Positions 18,975 through 30,548 of a DNA stretch of 64,000 nucleotides are shown piece after piece (position 1 is the stretch's first letter; each line of letters starts with the position of its first letter). The notes beneath the pieces were generated by a model. It searched no databases and was not told the DNA's origin. It saw only the letters and a program-made list of their open reading frames with translations. This DNA is from Pannonibacter sp051860505 (lineage in GTDB: Bacteria > Pseudomonadota > Alphaproteobacteria > Rhizobiales > Stappiaceae), in NCBI RefSeq assembly GCF_051860505.1, contig NZ_JBHYDX010000025.1, forward strand, positions 1-64,000, read 5' to 3'. The position numbers and the translations under genes were made by a program.

Positions 18975-19232
18975 TCAGGCAGCGAGCAACGGGTCAAGCT
19001 TGCCGGACCGCTCCAGCTCATGCAGATCGTCGCAGCCGCCAACATGCTGGCCGCCGATGAAAATCTGCGGGAATGTCGTGCGTCCATGCGCCTTGCCGAT
19101 CATTTCGGCGCGCAAGGTCGGGCTGAACGTTGCGTCATGCTCGGTGTAACGGACGCCCTTGCTGTCGAGTAGCCGTTTGGCCGCAACACAATAGCCGCAG
19201 CCCTGCCGAATGTAGATGATCACGTCAACCAC
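18975..19232 (-). CDS. grxC: Glutaredoxin 3
   Basis: An 85-aa class I glutaredoxin, a glutathione-dependent thiol reductase of the cytoplasm. The active site is CGYC at residues 12-15, and the glutathione-binding TFPQIFIGGQHVGG follows. I chose GTG 19232, with AGGAG seven bases upstream; the open frame extends to an ATG at 19280 that would add an atypical 16 residues. The amidohydrolase and DUF1178 genes follow on the same strand. Confidence 0.93.
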   Translation of the reverse strand: MVDVIIYIRQGCGYCVAAKRLLDSKGVRYTEHDATFSPTLRAEMIGKAHGRTTFPQIFIGGQHVGGCDDLHELERSGKLDPLLAA

Positions 19233-19364
19233 GTCGAAACTCCTGCTGGTGTTCCCGCCCAGTCCCTGGCCGATCATCACCCATAAGCGACCCGCTTATA
19301 TTGTCCCTGCACAGTCTGGCACAAGAGCCAGACCAACGCCTGGCCTTTCCCAGTGCTGTAAAGC

Positions 19365-20141
19365 CTAGAGATCATTGGTTACCGGATCGGCAATGGCAAA
19401 GGTCAGCACATCGACCCGCTTGGCCCCCGCTGCCCGCAGCACTCGGGTACAGGCTGCAAGGGTCGATCCGGTTGTCAGGACATCATCGACAAGTATGACG
19501 TTGCGGCCATGGATCTTGTCACGGCCGGCTGGCGATACGCGAAACGCGCCGCGGACATTCACCTGCCGCTGCTTGGCTGTGAGCCCTACCTGCTGGCGCG
19601 TGCGCCGGGTGCGCTCCAGGGCACAAGGCTCGACCGCCACCCCGCTCACGCGGCTGACAGCTTCCGCCAGCAGCGCCGCCTGGTTGAACCGCCGCTGCCA
19701 AAGGCGCAGGCGATGCAACGGAACAGGGACAAGCAGGCTACCTTGTTCCAACAAATCCCGACCATTTCGCGCCATCAACTGCCCCATCAAGCCGGCGACA
19801 TCCCGGCGGGCACCGAACTTCAATCTAAGCACCAGATCCCGCGCCGCGCCCTTGTAAAGTGTCGCCGCCCGCGCCCGGTCATAGACCGGCGGATCGGCGA
19901 TGGCCCGGGCACTCAGCGCCCCTTCGCCCAGGTCATGTGAGAACGGTGTTCCGAGCCGGTCACACCACGGAGCTTCAATGAAAGGCATCGCAGTCCAGCA
20001 TGCCGGACAAAGACTGTGATCGGCAGCGATGACCGCATCACAGACCGGGCATCGCGGCGGCAGGAGACCGTCAAAGGCAGCCCGGGCGAGACTGCCCAGG
20101 CCACGTGCGACCTTGAGGCAGGACGAAACCACCACACCCAT
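19365..20141 (-). CDS. comF: ComF family phosphoribosyltransferase-like protein
   Basis: A 258-aa protein. A double zinc knuckle (CPVC ... CPAC) lies near residues 30-52, and a type I PRTase domain carries the PRPP-binding motif ILVDDVLTTGSTL. ComF is tied to natural competence in some bacteria, but in most its substrate is unknown. I chose ATG 20141 with GGAG upstream; a longer frame to 20261 would overlap the divergent methyltransferase gene. Confidence 0.87.
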   Translation of the reverse strand: MGVVVSSCLKVARGLGSLARAAFDGLLPPRCPVCDAVIAADHSLCPACWTAMPFIEAPWCDRLGTPFSHDLGEGALSARAIADPPVYDRARAATLYKGAARDLVLRLKFGARRDVAGLMGQLMARNGRDLLEQGSLLVPVPLHRLRLWQRRFNQAALLAEAVSRVSGVAVEPCALERTRRTRQQVGLTAKQRQVNVRGAFRVSPAGRDKIHGRNVILVDDVLTTGSTLAACTRVLRAAGAKRVDVLTFAIADPVTNDL

Positions 20142-20311
20142 CTGACTGCTCCACCGCAACAGCGCCCGGCAACAGTAGCGCAAGTCACCGACGCCGCGAA
20201 GGCCCACCAGGTTTGAGGATCGACTGAGCAGATGTTTTGACCTTCGAAGGGCAGACGGCATATAGGGAGGCGAGGGACGAAACCCCGTTCGTCAGGAAAG
20301 TCAGCCGGATC

Positions 20312-21202
20312 ATGGCCCAGATGGATTTGTTCGACCGCCAGCTGTTCGCCCGCCGCCGCAAGCGGGCGTTGATCGAGCGGACAACCGGCGCGGATTTCCT
20401 GCTCGCGGCCGTCGTGGAAGAACTGGCGGACAGGCTGCAGGCCGTGACGCGGCAGTTTGACATTGCCGTGGATCTGGGCGGACACACCGGGCGCCTCTGC
20501 GCTGCCCTCGCTGCAGGCGGGCGCGCGACTTCGGTCCTGCGCGGAGATTTGTTTTTCGCTGACCCGGACCTGTCCCCGCCGGATTTTGTCTGTGATGACG
20601 CCCTGCTGCCGCTGAAAGACGCATCTGTCGGCCTGATTGCGTCGGCCTTGTCGCTGCATCTCGTCAATGACCTGCCCGGTGCGCTGATCCAGATCCGCCG
20701 GGCGCTGCAGCCCGACGGCTTGTTCGTGGCTGCCGTTTTGGGCGGAGACACCTTGAGCGAGTTGCGCGACTGCCTGATGCGGGCGGAACTTGAACTGACG
20801 GGTGGGGCCGGCCCACGCGTAGCCCCCTTTGCCGACACCCGTGATCTCGGCGCCCTGCTGCAACGGGCCGGCTTTGCCTTGCCAGTAACCGACACGGACA
20901 AGCTGACCGTGCGCTACGACAGCCTGTTTGGCCTGATGCGCGACCTCAAGGCGATGGGAGCAACCTCTGTCCTCACCGAACGCAGCCGCAAACCCCTGTC
21001 AAAGGCGGTGTTCCTGAAGGCGGCGGAGCTTTATGCGACAAACCACGCTGACGCGGACGGTCGGATCCGCGCCACGTTCCAGGTGATCTATCTGTCGGGA
21101 TGGGCACCGCATGAAAGCCAGCAGAAACCGCTGAAGCCGGGATCGGCAAAAATGCGCCTGGCAGACGCCCTGGATCCGGGGCGCCCTGAGCCAGACGTCT
21201 GA
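20312..21202 (+). CDS. SAM-dependent methyltransferase (BioC/NDUFAF5-like)
   Basis: A 296-aa class I methyltransferase. It begins MAQMDLFDRQLFARRRKRAL, like the bacterial relatives of mitochondrial NDUFAF5, with the SAM-binding segment VDLGGHTGRL and the later SALSLHLVNDLPGAL. The usual DxGxGxG is changed to DLGGHTG, seen in this subfamily. Start ATG 20312 is inferred from the homologous N-terminus; 20237 and 20321 are alternatives. It diverges from comF and converges on the pilin gene. Confidence 0.8.
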   Translation: MAQMDLFDRQLFARRRKRALIERTTGADFLLAAVVEELADRLQAVTRQFDIAVDLGGHTGRLCAALAAGGRATSVLRGDLFFADPDLSPPDFVCDDALLPLKDASVGLIASALSLHLVNDLPGALIQIRRALQPDGLFVAAVLGGDTLSELRDCLMRAELELTGGAGPRVAPFADTRDLGALLQRAGFALPVTDTDKLTVRYDSLFGLMRDLKAMGATSVLTERSRKPLSKAVFLKAAELYATNHADADGRIRATFQVIYLSGWAPHESQQKPLKPGSAKMRLADALDPGRPEPDV

Positions 21203-21232
21203 GCCGCGAGGCCGGGCGAGGCGAAATGCAGA

Positions 21233-21445
21233 CTACTCGCTTTTGCGCAGAGCACCGGAAATGATGGTGAAATCCGCGTTCATTTCGTCGCCGATTGCCA
21301 GCAAGGTTCCAGCGATTGCAGCCGAAATCAAGGCGACAAGCAGGCCATATTCGACCACGGTTGCCCCGCGGTCATCGGCCGCAAAACGACGCAATAGGGA
21401 TCCGGCACCCGCCAGAAAGGACCGATGAGAAACGGTCGGGTTCAT
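21233..21445 (-). CDS. Flp family type IVb pilin
   Basis: A 70-aa prepilin. The leader ends at DDRGATVVEYGLLVALI, where the conserved Glu-Tyr pair and a 20-residue hydrophobic helix mark Flp pilins; cleavage by a prepilin peptidase is expected just after the Gly. GGGGGAG precedes the ATG by six bases. No tad/cpa assembly genes are near, so this looks like an orphan copy. Confidence 0.88.
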   Translation of the reverse strand: MNPTVSHRSFLAGAGSLLRRFAADDRGATVVEYGLLVALISAAIAGTLLAIGDEMNADFTIISGALRKSE

Positions 21446-21488
21446 GCCAAGCTCCCCCGGCCAGTCCTTGGCCGTTCAGTCGCGAGTT

Positions 21489-21893
21489 TCAGGCGCCGAC
21501 CAGCCCGATCAGATGGGGGATCAGCGGTTCGTCGGCTGGGGGCATTGGATAGTCCCGCAGCTTTCCAGCGCGGACCCATTTCAGCGCCTGGCCTTCCAGA
21601 GGCTGCGGCGTGCCTTCCCAGCGACGACAGACATAGAGTGGCATCAGGAGATGAAAATCTTCGTAAGCGTGGCTGGCGAAGGTCAAAGGGGCGAGGCACG
21701 CTTCCTTAACGCTGATCCCCAGTTCTTCGGACAGTTCACGGATCAAACTCTCCTCCGGACGCTCACCCGGATCGAGCTTGCCACCCGGAAATTCCCACAA
21801 ACCAGCGAGATTTTTACCCTCCGGCCGTTGCGCGATCAGGATCCGTCCATCAACATCAACAAGAGCACAGGCAACGACCAGAACAATACGCAT
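21489..21893 (-). CDS. mutT: (Deoxy)nucleoside triphosphate pyrophosphohydrolase MutT
   Basis: A 134-aa Nudix enzyme that removes oxidised dGTP from the pool. The Nudix box starts at GKLDPGERPEES and ends RELSEELGI, preceded by GLWEFPGG typical of MutT. I chose ATG 21893; a TTG at 21908 adds five residues. It lies downstream of argJ on the minus strand, with a hairpin in between. Confidence 0.93.
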   Translation of the reverse strand: MRIVLVVACALVDVDGRILIAQRPEGKNLAGLWEFPGGKLDPGERPEESLIRELSEELGISVKEACLAPLTFASHAYEDFHLLMPLYVCRRWEGTPQPLEGQALKWVRAGKLRDYPMPPADEPLIPHLIGLVGA

Positions 21894-21920
21894 GGCGGGG
21901 TGTTCCAATTCTGGACAATC

Positions 21921-21948
21921 CCGGACGTCTTTATTGCCAGACGTCCGG
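21921..21948. terminator. Hairpin between argJ and mutT
   Basis: A perfect 10-bp stem (21921-21930 with 21939-21948) has an eight-base loop. There is no T-run on the minus strand, where argJ and mutT are transcribed, so it may stabilise mRNA ends or reduce read-through. On the plus strand it is followed by ATTAATTTT. Confidence 0.45.
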
Positions 21949-21971
21949 ATTAATTTTGACAGTGACCAGGA

Positions 21972-23213
21972 TCAGCTCCGGTAGTCGCCATTGATCTCGA
22001 CATAGGCCTTGGTCAGATCACAAGTCCACACGCGGGACGTGCCTTCACCAAGACCAAGATTGACCCGGATGACGATGTCCTGCTGCTTCATCACCGCAGA
22101 TGCAGCCGCTTCCGAGTAGCCCGGATCCCGTTCGCCCTCGACCGCCACTCGCACATCACCGAACCAGATCGCAAGACGGTCACGATCTGCCGGCTCGCCC
22201 GCCTTGCCGACAGCCATCACCACACGACCCCAGTTGGCGTCTTCGCCGGCGATCGCCGTCTTCACCAGCGGCGAGTTCGCAATCGACAGCGCAATGCGCT
22301 TGGCGGAGACATCGCTGGTGGCACCCTCGACGCGGACTTCGACGAACTTGCGCGCACCTTCTCCGTCCCGGACGATATGCTGCGCCAGTTCGAGCATGAC
22401 GTCACCAAGCGCCACACGGAAACCGGCCAGGCGCGGATCTTCGATGTCGCTGATCATCGGAGCCCCCCGCGACGCTGCCTTGCCAGTTGCAAACAGCAGC
22501 GCGGTGTCGGAGGTCGACGTATCACTGTCAACCGTAATGGCGTTGAAGCTGCCCCCGACCGCTTCGGAAACCAGCGCCTGCAGCACGGAAGCGGCAATCG
22601 GCGCATCCGTGAAGAGGAAAGACAGCATGGTCGCCATGTCCGGTGCGATCATGCCCGCGCCCTTGGCAATGCCATTGAGCGTCACGGCCACACCGCCAAG
22701 GTCCACGGTGCGGGTAGAAACCTTCGGGAACGTGTCCGTGGTCATGATCGCCTTGGCCGTCTCCAGCCAGGAGCCGGTTGCGGCCTGCGAGACAAGACCA
22801 TCAATCACGCCAGCAAATTTCTCCGCCGGCAGCGGCTCGCCGATCACGCCGGTCGAGGCGAGGTAAATCTCCGGGGCAGCACAACCGACCGCCTTGCTGA
22901 CGATTTCTGCCGACAGCTCGACCGCCGCCTTGCCCTTCTTGCCTGTGAAGGCATTGGCATTGCCGGAGTTCACCAGCAGCGCACGTGCCTTGCCATGTGC
23001 AAGGTTCGCCCGGCACCAGTCGACCGGGGCAGACGGGCACAGGGACCGGGTGAACACGCCGGCGACTTCGGTGCCCTCGTCCATGAGCACGAGCAGCACA
23101 TCCGTGCGCCCCTTGTACTTGATCCCGGCGGCAGCCGTCGCAAAGCGGACGCCCTCGATCACCGGCATGTCAGGATAGGACTTGGGCGCAAGCGGGGAAA
23201 TCTCGGTGGACAT
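21972..23213 (-). CDS. argJ: Glutamate N-acetyltransferase / amino-acid acetyltransferase ArgJ
   Basis: A 413-aa enzyme of the cyclic arginine pathway, moving the acetyl group from N-acetylornithine to glutamate. The self-cleavage site is in KGAGMIAPDMATML, where the Thr becomes the nucleophile of the beta chain. I chose ATG 23213, where homology begins; the open frame extends 60 codons further upstream. It follows the peptidyl-prolyl isomerase gene on the same strand, a pairing common in Alphaproteobacteria. Confidence 0.95.
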   Translation of the reverse strand: MSTEISPLAPKSYPDMPVIEGVRFATAAAGIKYKGRTDVLLVLMDEGTEVAGVFTRSLCPSAPVDWCRANLAHGKARALLVNSGNANAFTGKKGKAAVELSAEIVSKAVGCAAPEIYLASTGVIGEPLPAEKFAGVIDGLVSQAATGSWLETAKAIMTTDTFPKVSTRTVDLGGVAVTLNGIAKGAGMIAPDMATMLSFLFTDAPIAASVLQALVSEAVGGSFNAITVDSDTSTSDTALLFATGKAASRGAPMISDIEDPRLAGFRVALGDVMLELAQHIVRDGEGARKFVEVRVEGATSDVSAKRIALSIANSPLVKTAIAGEDANWGRVVMAVGKAGEPADRDRLAIWFGDVRVAVEGERDPGYSEAAASAVMKQQDIVIRVNLGLGEGTSRVWTCDLTKAYVEINGDYRS

Positions 23214-23435
23214 GAAGGCCTCGTCAACAGGGAGGAAAGTGCCGCAGACTTGCCTGACAGCTGCGCCCCGCGCAACCGGATTTGCAAGCCCGGACGCGGC
23301 TGCGCACAGGCATTGGCTGCCGGCCCCGGCGTGGATAGTGGCAGGGCCGAACCAGCCAGACATGGCGGTTCGGCCCCAGCCCCCCGCACCCACCCCGGCC
23401 CCGAAGCCAGATGCCGGGGCCGGGGCCAGGCAATC

Positions 23436-24299
23436 TTACTGCTGCGCCGGCTTTGCCGGATCGGCAGCAGGCACCTCAGGCTGAATGATCTCCACCTTGT
23501 GGGTGGCTTTCAGCTCCGTCATGAGGGCCGTGTAGCGGTCCCGCATCAGCTTGTTGCGCAGGCCGTCCTGCACGTCCTCGAAGGCCGGGGCCGGCTGGAT
23601 CCGCTTCTCGTCCAGCTTCAGCACATGCCAGCCGAACTGCGACTGCACCGGCTCCTTGGTGTAGGCGCCCGGCTCGAGGGCAAAAGCAGCCGCTTCGAAC
23701 TCCGGCACCATGCGGCCCTTGCCGAAGAAACCGAGATCGCCACCAGCCGCAGCCGATCCGTCGCTGGAATTGGCCTTGGCCAGTTCGGCAAAGTCCGCCC
23801 CGCCATCGAGCTCCTTGATCAGTTTCTCGGCGTCTTCCTTGCTCGCCACCAGGATGTGACGCGCGCGAACTTCTTCCTCGCCCTTGAAGTTGGCGAGTTC
23901 AGCATCGTAGGCAGCTTTCAGTTCAGCTTCGGTAATGCCAGCTTCCAGCTTCTGCGAGACATAGGCGTTGCGCAGCGCCTGGGTGGTCAGGAACCTGACC
24001 TGGCGCTGGAAGTCCTCGTCCTTTTGCAGGCCTTCCTTTTCAGCTTCCTTGGCCAGAAGCGTCATGTCGACGAGAACGTCAGTCAGGATCGCACGCCACT
24101 GGGCCGGCGGGAATCGCTGCAGTTCCTGACCGAGGTCTCGGGCAGCAAAAGCGATATCAGCTTCGGTGATGACAGTGTCACCCACCTTGGCGACAACATC
24201 GCCCGGCTCCTGGGCAGTAAGGGACGCTGCGGAAAGCGTCAGCGCGGTTGCTGCGATCAGGGCAGTGCGCAACGGCCGGCGCAGGATGGAACGGAACAT
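23436..24299 (-). CDS. Periplasmic peptidyl-prolyl cis-trans isomerase (PpiC/parvulin)
   Basis: A 287-aa secreted foldase. A signal peptide covers about residues 1-29 (MFRSILRRPLRTALIAATAL, then LTAQE). A SurA-like N-terminal helical region is followed by a rotamase domain with VRARHILVASKEDAEK, GGDLGFFGKGRMVPEF and QFGWHVLKLDE. The C-terminus is a Pro/Ala tail. ATG 24299 has AAGGACA upstream. It diverges from secA, whose product exports it, with 276 bases between. Confidence 0.92.
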   Translation of the reverse strand: MFRSILRRPLRTALIAATALTLSAASLTAQEPGDVVAKVGDTVITEADIAFAARDLGQELQRFPPAQWRAILTDVLVDMTLLAKEAEKEGLQKDEDFQRQVRFLTTQALRNAYVSQKLEAGITEAELKAAYDAELANFKGEEEVRARHILVASKEDAEKLIKELDGGADFAELAKANSSDGSAAAGGDLGFFGKGRMVPEFEAAAFALEPGAYTKEPVQSQFGWHVLKLDEKRIQPAPAFEDVQDGLRNKLMRDRYTALMTELKATHKVEIIQPEVPAADPAKPAQQ

Positions 24300-24384
24300 G
24301 AGGTGTCCTTGTGTATGAACTCTTATGCCTGCCTCCCCGTGAAGAGAAGCGGACGGCGGTGCAAACTTGCGCAAACCGGCGGCG

Positions 24385-24413
24385 TTGACAAGCATTCGAC
24401 CCCCTCTTATCTG
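24385..24413 (+). promoter_or_regulatory. Predicted secA promoter
   Basis: TTGACA at 24385-24390 and TATCTG at 24408-24413 are separated by 17 bases, an excellent housekeeping promoter. The predicted start leaves a leader of about 155 bases before secA. Confidence 0.65.
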
Positions 24414-24575
24414 TCGGACGGCGCGTCAGTCCCCTGGCGCGAAGCCTGCGATCCTGACCTGCCGTTGCTCTCAAGCAGGCAAGCCGGGCAAACCTGGATC
24501 GCAATTGAGATTTTTTTGAGGGCCGCGCCGGACTGATCCGTTCGCCCGCCGCCCGCCATCTGGAAGGACCGCCAC

Positions 24576-27377
<2,802 letters not shown>

Positions 27378-27464
27378 AGACGGCAATACACGCGGCGCTG
27401 CCGGACGCATTCAGGCCCCGGCAGCAGCCCCGGCAGCAGCCAAGAGACAGCAGGGGGAGCCCGC

Positions 27465-28511
27465 ATGATCGACTTCCAGAGCCCACCGCCGGGCCAGTCG
27501 ATCTACACCGAACGCAGGGCCGCCAGCCGTCCTGCCGTTCCGCTGTTGTCCATCGTCGTGCCCGTCTTCAACGAGGCCGAGGTTCTCGATATTTTCCTGG
27601 AGGACACCGAAGCGGCCCTGGCCGGGCTGCGGGTCAAGGCCGAGTATGTCTTCATCGATGATGGCAGCACCGATGCAACGGCGCGGATCATCAGCCGGCA
27701 CCTGGCTGCCGGCCTGCCGGGGCGGCTGATCGGCCTGTCGCGGAACTTCGGCAAGGAGGCCGCCCTCTCCGCCGGCCTGGAACACGCCCATGGCGATATC
27801 GTCGCCATTCTCGATGCAGACCTGCAGGATCCTCCCGGACTTATCCCGCAAATGGTCGATCTTTGGCGCAGCGGCTTTGACGTCGTCTATGGCTTGCGGG
27901 TCGACAGATCCCAGGAAACCCTCGCCAAGCGCGGCACGGCGCATCTGTTCTACAAGGTCTTTGACCGGCTGACGCAGATCAGCATGCCGGCCAACGCGGG
28001 TGACTTCCGGTTGATTGACCGGAGCGTCGTCGACGCCCTCAAGCGCCTGCCGGAACGCAGTCGCTTCATGAAGGGCCTGTTTGCCTGGGTAGGCTACTCC
28101 TCGACCTACATTGCCTATGAGCGGCCCTTGCGCCGGGCCGGCGAAGGCAAGTGGAACTACTGGCGGCTGTGGAACTTCGCGCTCGACGGCCTGACGAGTT
28201 TCAGCACCGTGCCGCTGCGGATCTGGCTGTATGGCGGCGGAACCATCGCAACCCTTGCCATCGCCTATGCGGTGTTTCTGATCCTGCGCGTGCTGATCTA
28301 CGGCATTGATGTTCCAGGCTACGCCTCGTTGATGGTCAGCGTCCTGTTCTTCTCCGGTCTCCAACTGCTTTCGATCGGGATCGTCGGCGAATATGTCGGG
28401 CGCCTGTTCATCGAGACCAAGCAGCGGCCGGTGTTTCTGGTGCAGGATGTCATCGACTACGCGGCGGCGAAAGACGAGCCCACACTGCCCACAGACAGAT
28501 CTGCCGCATGA
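27465..28511 (+). CDS. Polyprenyl-phosphate glycosyltransferase, GT2 (GtrB/ArnC-like)
   Basis: A 348-aa membrane glycosyltransferase of the dolichol-phosphate mannosyl synthase type. Visible motifs are SIVVPVFNEAEV, FIDDGSTDAT and the DXD-like DADLQDPP. Two hydrophobic helices lie near residues 233-255 and 268-290. The family loads a sugar onto undecaprenyl phosphate on the cytoplasmic face. GGGGGAG precedes the ATG. Its stop overlaps the start of the GtrA gene, forming a three-gene cassette. Confidence 0.9.
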   Translation: MIDFQSPPPGQSIYTERRAASRPAVPLLSIVVPVFNEAEVLDIFLEDTEAALAGLRVKAEYVFIDDGSTDATARIISRHLAAGLPGRLIGLSRNFGKEAALSAGLEHAHGDIVAILDADLQDPPGLIPQMVDLWRSGFDVVYGLRVDRSQETLAKRGTAHLFYKVFDRLTQISMPANAGDFRLIDRSVVDALKRLPERSRFMKGLFAWVGYSSTYIAYERPLRRAGEGKWNYWRLWNFALDGLTSFSTVPLRIWLYGGGTIATLAIAYAVFLILRVLIYGIDVPGYASLMVSVLFFSGLQLLSIGIVGEYVGRLFIETKQRPVFLVQDVIDYAAAKDEPTLPTDRSAA

Positions 28512-28942
28512 CACCGCCGGCTCACAGCCACCGGCTGGTCCGGGAAATCGGCACCATTGCCCGCTTCGGCGCGGTCGGCATCGCGGCTGCCTGTGTACAT
28601 GCCTCCGTTGCCATCGCCCTCGTCGAATATGGTGCAGTTCCCGCCATGGCGGCAAATATCTGCGGCTTCCTCGTTGCCTTTCTGGTGTCCTTCTTCGGCC
28701 ACCATCACTGGAGCTTCCAGTCGGACCAGAGCACAGGTTCGGCCACGCGCATGCGTCGGTTCTTCGTGCTGGCCGCCTCCGGTTTCGTCCTCAACAACGG
28801 CGCCCTGGCTGCCTGGCTGCAACTGACCCCATGGTCCGATACAATCGGTATCGTCGTGGCGATCTTCGTGGTGCCGCCGCTCACCTTCCTCGGTGCCCGG
28901 TTCTGGGCATTTGCCGCAAAGACGGATCCCGATCCACGATGA
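28508..28942 (+). CDS. GtrA family membrane protein (putative lipid-sugar flippase)
   Basis: A 144-aa protein with four predicted membrane helices and the GtrA signature FGAVGIAAACVH and FLVAFLVSFFGHHHWSF. The family is thought to move undecaprenyl-phosphate sugars across the membrane. Its ATG overlaps the upstream stop codon by four bases, and its own stop overlaps the next start by four (ATGA), so the three genes are translationally coupled. Confidence 0.88.
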   Translation: MTPPAHSHRLVREIGTIARFGAVGIAAACVHASVAIALVEYGAVPAMAANICGFLVAFLVSFFGHHHWSFQSDQSTGSATRMRRFFVLAASGFVLNNGALAAWLQLTPWSDTIGIVVAIFVVPPLTFLGARFWAFAAKTDPDPR

Positions 28943-30456
28943 CCGAACGCCTGGTCGCTTCCGCCAGCCGCACGGCGGCGCTGTATGTTGCAATCTTCAG
29001 CCTGCTCTGGGCGTTGCTGCCAACGCTGCTGTTCCCCAACCCGCCGCTGGATGTCGTCGAAGGCTTTGCCTGGGGCCGCGATCTTGCCCTCGGCTACACG
29101 AAGCACCCGCCGCTGCAGGCATGGTTGCTGGAGGCAAGCTTCCATCTCACCGGCGGGCATGCTTTCGGCGCCTATTGGCTCAGCCAGATCTGCTTTGTCC
29201 TCGCCTACTTCTTCATCTGGAACCTGGCCCGGGACGTGGGACTGTCCCGTCCGCAAAGCCTGTGGGCCCTGGTGGCCACAAGCTGCTCGTTCTACTTCAC
29301 TCTGCCAGCGCCTGAGTTCAATCCCAACATCCTGCAGATCCCGGTCTGGGCCGGCATGCTGCTGTTCTTCCACCGGGCCCTGCGACAGGGTGCAACTCGC
29401 GACTGGCTGATGCTCGGCCTCCTGGCGGCAGCGGGGCTCTATGCCAAATATTTCGCAGCGCTTCTGATCGGCAGCATCGGGCTCTATGCGCTCGTCTTCA
29501 GCGATGCCCGCCGCTGCCTGAAAACCCCCGGCCCCTATGTCGCCATGACCACGGGTGCCCTCCTGTTCATCCCGCATATCTATTGGCTGATCGAGACACA
29601 GTGGCTGACCTTTACCTACGCGGCCAACCGCAGCATGCCGGCTGAAACGTGGCTTGATCACCTGCTCTATCCCGTCAACTTCCTGGCTGGCCAGATCGGC
29701 AGTCTCGCCCCGGTCCTTCTGGTGCTGGCAGCTGGCCTTGGCCTGTCCGGGTTGCGGGCGCTTCTAAGAGCTATGCCAAATCTCGCCGCTGTGCCCGGCA
29801 CACAGTCAGACCTGCGCTTTCTGCTCTGGTTCACCCTGGTTCCATTGGCTGTGGTCCTGCTTGTCTCCGGCGTCACAGGACGCGAGTTCAAGCAGATGTG
29901 GGGGGCATCGATGTTCACCCTCATCGGCATTGTCCTGGTGCAGTTGGTGGCACACAGGACAGCCGTCTGGTCCCTGCGACGGGCCCTCGGCGCTGCTGTT
30001 GTCATCCAGCTCCTGTTTCTGGGCGGGGTCGCCGGACAGGCCCTTGTGGAGCCGATGTTCAAGTCGAAGCCGACGCGGATCCATTTCCCCGGTGACGCAC
30101 TGGCCCGCGTCATCACGGATGCCTGGCGGCAGGTAGCGGACCAGCCACTGGCCTATGTGGCTGGTGACATGTGGCCAGCCGCGCATGTCACCCTGTTCTC
30201 GCCCGATCGCCCGTCTCTGTTCACGGACCACACGGCAGCGATCGCGCCCTGGATCGACACGCAGGATGTTCAGAGGCGCGGAGTGCTGGTGCTCTGGACC
30301 GGCGACAGCGACACCCCCACCGGCACGCTTGCGGACATTTACCCGAACCGGATCCGTGATGGCTTCGCAGATGTTCCCTATGCAGCCCCGGCGAACTGGC
30401 CGCCGCTGCGGGTCAACTGGATCATTGTCCCGCCGGGCCAGGTGCCTGGATTGTGA
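28939..30456 (+). CDS. GT39/ArnT-like membrane glycosyltransferase
   Basis: A 505-aa polytopic protein with about ten hydrophobic segments. The first loop has the PMT-type acidic pattern (VVEGFAWGRD) and TKHPPLQAW, matching the HPPL signature of lipid-linked sugar transferases. The C-terminal 130 residues are soluble and likely periplasmic. It would transfer the sugar from undecaprenyl phosphate to a surface glycan or lipid. Start ATG 28939 overlaps the GtrA stop. Confidence 0.88.
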   Translation: MTERLVASASRTAALYVAIFSLLWALLPTLLFPNPPLDVVEGFAWGRDLALGYTKHPPLQAWLLEASFHLTGGHAFGAYWLSQICFVLAYFFIWNLARDVGLSRPQSLWALVATSCSFYFTLPAPEFNPNILQIPVWAGMLLFFHRALRQGATRDWLMLGLLAAAGLYAKYFAALLIGSIGLYALVFSDARRCLKTPGPYVAMTTGALLFIPHIYWLIETQWLTFTYAANRSMPAETWLDHLLYPVNFLAGQIGSLAPVLLVLAAGLGLSGLRALLRAMPNLAAVPGTQSDLRFLLWFTLVPLAVVLLVSGVTGREFKQMWGASMFTLIGIVLVQLVAHRTAVWSLRRALGAAVVIQLLFLGGVAGQALVEPMFKSKPTRIHFPGDALARVITDAWRQVADQPLAYVAGDMWPAAHVTLFSPDRPSLFTDHTAAIAPWIDTQDVQRRGVLVLWTGDSDTPTGTLADIYPNRIRDGFADVPYAAPANWPPLRVNWIIVPPGQVPGL

Positions 30457-30548
30457 GACGGACGCGCCGACTGGCTTGACGGGCCGCCCTTTGACTTTTC
30501 AGGCGCCTGTGGCAAGGCTGCAGGATCGCGCCGGGCGGAGAGCCAGAC

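Noticed and set aside
17206..19149. 647-codon frame on the plus strand
   Set aside because: It crosses the phasin end, a terminator and the DUF1178 and amidohydrolase genes in antisense; composition is unnatural.
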